DNA of 64,000 bases from Amphibacillus cookii. Its GTDB lineage: Bacteria > Bacillota > Bacilli > Bacillales > Amphibacillaceae. A model generated the notes under the pieces. The model did no database searches. It worked only from the letters and a program-made list of their open reading frames with translations, and was not told where the DNA came from. Positions 61,300 through 64,000 of the stretch are shown one piece after another (the first letter of the stretch is position 1; each line of letters begins with the position of its first letter). The stretch lies in assembly GCF_016908375.1 (NCBI RefSeq), contig NZ_JAFBDS010000002.1:310001-374000 (forward strand), in the 5' to 3' direction. Position numbers and translations under genes: made by a program.

Positions 61300-62340
61300 T
61301 TAAAAATAAGCATAATCATTTAAGTCTAAGACTGTTTCTCTTCCTGTCAAATAGTTAGCAACTTCTCTCCCAATAACGGGTGCAGCAGTTAATCCTGATG
61401 ACCCTAGCCCATTAACGACAAAGTTATTGTCTTTTACATAACCGATGTAAGGCAATGAATCGCGTGTAAAAGGGCGTAAGCCAACAGCGACCGTTTGATT
61501 TTCAATACGTGTATCTGGGAAATAACGAGTAGCTTGATCATATAAATAGTGTTGACCTTCACGAGATGGATCACTGTTAAAAGCATCCGTATCTTCATGG
61601 GTCGTACCAATTGCAAAATTGTTTTTTTCGGTCTCGACGATGTACATTGGTCCTAGGCCCATCACAACAGGGGTTTCTGCTTGCTGATCAGCTGCTAGGA
61701 ACTTAAAATGTAGAAGCTCAGCACGTTGATGTTTAATATTAGGTTGTTGATAATGTTCACGTGACCATGCACCTGCTGTATAAATAACGGTATCCTCTAT
61801 TTCAGTAGGTTTCTTTGCTTGTTCAAGCCATTGACCACCATAATGCCGAATACCTGCTTTTAAAGCAGAGAGTAGTTTTTCGCCATTAACTTGACCACCA
61901 CCTTCAACGAAAACAGCAGGATAGCTATCGGTCAAGTATGGATGCATGGCTTTCACTTGTTGTTTCGTCATTTTTATAACCTTCCCCATTTCGGGCGCAT
62001 CCACTTGTTTGGCAGATATTCTATCATAAGCGAGTTGTTGAATATGATTATCTTTAAATAAACAAATAGCACCATTTTTTCGATAACCCGTAGACAGTTG
62101 AGTGATCCCTTCTAATTGCTTGATAAAATGGGGGTAATAACGAGCGCCTTCTCGAACTAAGCGATACCATTTCTGATTTCGACGCTGACTTACCCACGGA
62201 CAAATAATACCTGCTGAAGCAGAGGTAGCTTGTCCTTTATCTAATCGGTCATAAACAGTGACCGGATAACCGCTTTTGACTAAGTGATAGGCAATAGAAG
62301 CACCTGCTATACCACCACCGATAATTGTAAATGTAGACAT
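61300..62340 (-). CDS. FAD-dependent oxidoreductase, DadA/glycine-oxidase family
   Basis: The 346-residue flavoprotein oxidase or dehydrogenase for an amino acid or amine starts MSTFTIIGGGIAGASIAYHLVKSGYPVTVYDR, the GxGxxG dinucleotide site with its acidic end. ASAGIICPW near 41 and the C-terminal GLRPFTRDSLPYIG and VNGLGSSGLTAAPVIGREVANYL are typical of the DAO superfamily. D-amino acid or glycine-like substrates are likely. GGAGGGATTCA precedes the ATG. A truncated paralogue lies at 56176-56292. Confidence 0.88.
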   Translation of the reverse strand: MSTFTIIGGGIAGASIAYHLVKSGYPVTVYDRLDKGQATSASAGIICPWVSQRRNQKWYRLVREGARYYPHFIKQLEGITQLSTGYRKNGAICLFKDNHIQQLAYDRISAKQVDAPEMGKVIKMTKQQVKAMHPYLTDSYPAVFVEGGGQVNGEKLLSALKAGIRHYGGQWLEQAKKPTEIEDTVIYTAGAWSREHYQQPNIKHQRAELLHFKFLAADQQAETPVVMGLGPMYIVETEKNNFAIGTTHEDTDAFNSDPSREGQHYLYDQATRYFPDTRIENQTVAVGLRPFTRDSLPYIGYVKDNNFVVNGLGSSGLTAAPVIGREVANYLTGRETVLDLNDYAYF

Positions 62341-62577
62341 TGAATCCCTCCTGATCGTCTATTATAACTTAAATCATTTTTAATAAGAAGTGAGATGTTT
62401 AAAAGTCTAGCTCACCCTGAAACATTTCTTTATCGTGTGATGGAGTGAAGGGTTAAGTTTCGAATATATTAAGAACGATTATAATGGTTAGTGAATCGCA
62501 ATTATAATTTAGCGTATTGTATTCTTGCTCGTTAGCCGTTAAGATGTTAAAAGGGCATGTTGATAGGAGGAAGTGTG

Positions 62578-63972
62578 TTGACAAATATAAAGACTGAAAC
62601 ATATATAACTGAAATTAATGAATTAGATCGTAAAGGATCAGGACGGGCGGTTGTTTGGCGTGATACGGGACAAGTTAATCCGAAAAAGCTTAAGTTAACG
62701 ATCCCTCAGACCATTCCGGGTGAAAAAGTAAAAGTAACAGTGGACAACCCAGATCGAAAATGGCTGAGATTACAAGCTGACCAAGTTGTTGAACCGGATC
62801 TAGAACGAATTGAACCGGATTGTCCTCACTTTGTACGGTGTGGTGGCTGTGTTTGGCAACATTGGAGTTATTCAGGACAATTAAAACATAAGACAGATTA
62901 TGTTAAGAAAGTACTGGAAGCCCAAGGTTTTGATCAGTCCCTTGTTTTAGATACAGTGGGTGCTGAAAATCCTTGGCGTTATCGTAATAAGATGGAATTT
63001 ACTTTTGCAGCTGATGGTTCACTAGGATTACATGAACAAGGTAATTTTCGCAAGGTGATTCCGCTAGAAACATGTCTGATTGCTAGTGAAGACATGGTAA
63101 ATGCAGCAATGGAAGTAGCTAATTGGACCAAGACACATCAACTTTCTGGCTACCATAAAGACACACACACAGGGTTATTACGTCATCTTATGGTGAGACA
63201 GTCATTTGAAACAGGTGAAATCATGCTTGGTATCTTTGCAACGGAAGCTCCCGATCATGAACTCACTTATGCTATAGAGGATTTGATCCGTCGTATAGGT
63301 CGCAAATGCCCCCAAGTAAAAAGTTTAATGTGGTTTGAAAATCGTGATTGGGCTGATCGGACTCAAGCCGAACAGGCTCATATCTTAGCGGGCAGAGATT
63401 TTATTTATGACGAGATGTTTGGTTATCGTTACCGTTTATGGTTCGATACTTTTTTTCAAACGAATCCGAAGCAAGCAGAAAAGCTAGTAGAATTAGCAAT
63501 AGAGATGGCTAATCCTAAATCTTCAGAGAAAATGATTGATCTCTTTTGTGGTGTCGGCACCTTTTCCTTACCTTTCGCCACTAGGGTAAGTGCGTTAGCC
63601 GGCATAGAAATAGTGGAAACGTCAATTGCGTCAGCAAAACGTAATGCCATTGATAATGGTATCGATAATACCGTCTTTTTGGCTAAAGACGCAAGGCGAG
63701 GTATTGACCAAATATTAACTGACTTTGGCATACCTGATCTCCTTTTACTTGATCCACCGCGATCTGGTGCGGGTGGCAAAGTCATGCGTCGTATTGGTAG
63801 AGCTAAGCCTGAACGTATTGTCTATGTTTCTTGTAATCCAGAAACATTTGCCACTGACATTAAGGAGCTTGAACCTTTTGGTTATCAGCTAGAAAAAGTA
63901 CAACCCGTCGATCTTTTTCCACATACCGTGCATGTTGAGTGCTGTTCACTACTAACTTATGTGGGAAAATAA
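62578..63972 (+). CDS. rlmD: 23S rRNA (uracil-C5)-methyltransferase, RlmD/RlmCD family
   Basis: The 464-residue SAM-dependent methyltransferase modifies uracil in 23S rRNA. It has an N-terminal TRAM domain (about 1-60), an iron-sulfur cysteine set in CPHFVRCGGCVWQHW near 80-94 with the fourth Cys in LETCLIAS, SAM motif I MIDLFCGVGTFSLPFA near 320, LLLDPPRSGAG near 388 and the catalytic cysteine in IVYVSCNPETFATD near 415. TTG 62578 is chosen because AGGAGG lies 7 bases upstream. Many Bacillaceae have two paralogues, so the exact target (U747, U1939 or tRNA U54) is uncertain. Confidence 0.9.
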   Translation: MTNIKTETYITEINELDRKGSGRAVVWRDTGQVNPKKLKLTIPQTIPGEKVKVTVDNPDRKWLRLQADQVVEPDLERIEPDCPHFVRCGGCVWQHWSYSGQLKHKTDYVKKVLEAQGFDQSLVLDTVGAENPWRYRNKMEFTFAADGSLGLHEQGNFRKVIPLETCLIASEDMVNAAMEVANWTKTHQLSGYHKDTHTGLLRHLMVRQSFETGEIMLGIFATEAPDHELTYAIEDLIRRIGRKCPQVKSLMWFENRDWADRTQAEQAHILAGRDFIYDEMFGYRYRLWFDTFFQTNPKQAEKLVELAIEMANPKSSEKMIDLFCGVGTFSLPFATRVSALAGIEIVETSIASAKRNAIDNGIDNTVFLAKDARRGIDQILTDFGIPDLLLLDPPRSGAGGKVMRRIGRAKPERIVYVSCNPETFATDIKELEPFGYQLEKVQPVDLFPHTVHVECCSLLTYVGK

Positions 63973-64000
63973 ATAGATGTAACAGTGAGTTAAGAGCCTT

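Noticed and set aside
63456-63785. 109-codon minus-strand frame inside rlmD
   Set aside because: It lies wholly within the conserved SAM-binding part of rlmD on the other strand, without a ribosome site.

Overview
The window is low-GC DNA from a Firmicute, most likely a member of the Bacillaceae. This rests on strong AGGAGG-type ribosome sites, frequent TTG and GTG starts, B. subtilis-like gene families (YesS, YesL, YteS, LplABC types), a ZTP riboswitch before a serA-like gene, and hairpin repeats of a kind common in Bacillaceae intergenic regions. The species cannot be named from the sequence alone. No rRNA, tRNA or CRISPR array was seen.

Region 1 (1-16.8 kb) is a surface-polysaccharide locus running directly into a lasso-peptide locus. 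It holds three glycosyltransferases, a pyruvyl transferase with a cationic heptad-repeat N-terminus, a flippase, a GDP-mannose synthase (ManC) and an orphan response regulator. These are followed by a class of lasso genes that includes a C-terminal serine kinase: B2 peptidase, cyclase, a dead precursor copy, the live 50-residue precursor, HPr-kinase-like kinase, B1 recognition protein and exporter. A nucleotidyltransferase of a type found in such clusters sits beside manC. The predicted peptide has an Ala1-Asp9 ring and a C-terminal serine.

Region 2 (16.8-20.4 kb) is a decayed stretch. It has an IS256-like transposase stump, a candidate small RNA with antisense potential, a secreted arabinanase, and a small hypothetical gene under what looks like a LexA box.

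Region 3 (20.4-43.5 kb) is a pectin and rhamnogalacturonan utilisation island. Oligosaccharides would enter through an LplABC-type ABC importer and be cut inside the cell by two GH28 modules (one fused to an acetylesterase), a GH43 and a GH105. The galacturonate released would pass through UxaC, UxaB and UxaA. A YesS-type AraC regulator and a LacI-family regulator supply control. KdgK and KdgA, needed to finish the pathway, are not in the window. An IS1182 remnant inside a pair of inverted repeats splits the island.

Region 4 (43.5-64 kb) is general metabolism: a lipoprotein, a WYL regulator with a frameshifted VOC gene, serA behind a ZTP riboswitch, an LLM oxidoreductase, an FMN reductase under tandem MhqR-like operators, a GntR-controlled operon (cysteine hydrolase, polar amino-acid ABC importer, AEC carrier), glutaminase, nucleoside hydrolase, a DadA-type oxidase and an RlmD-type methyltransferase. 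Several truncated paralogues lie between these genes. A family of modular, hairpin-bearing repeats (six copies, four of them between 56.7 and 61.2 kb) runs through the intergenic spaces and may be non-autonomous mobile DNA.
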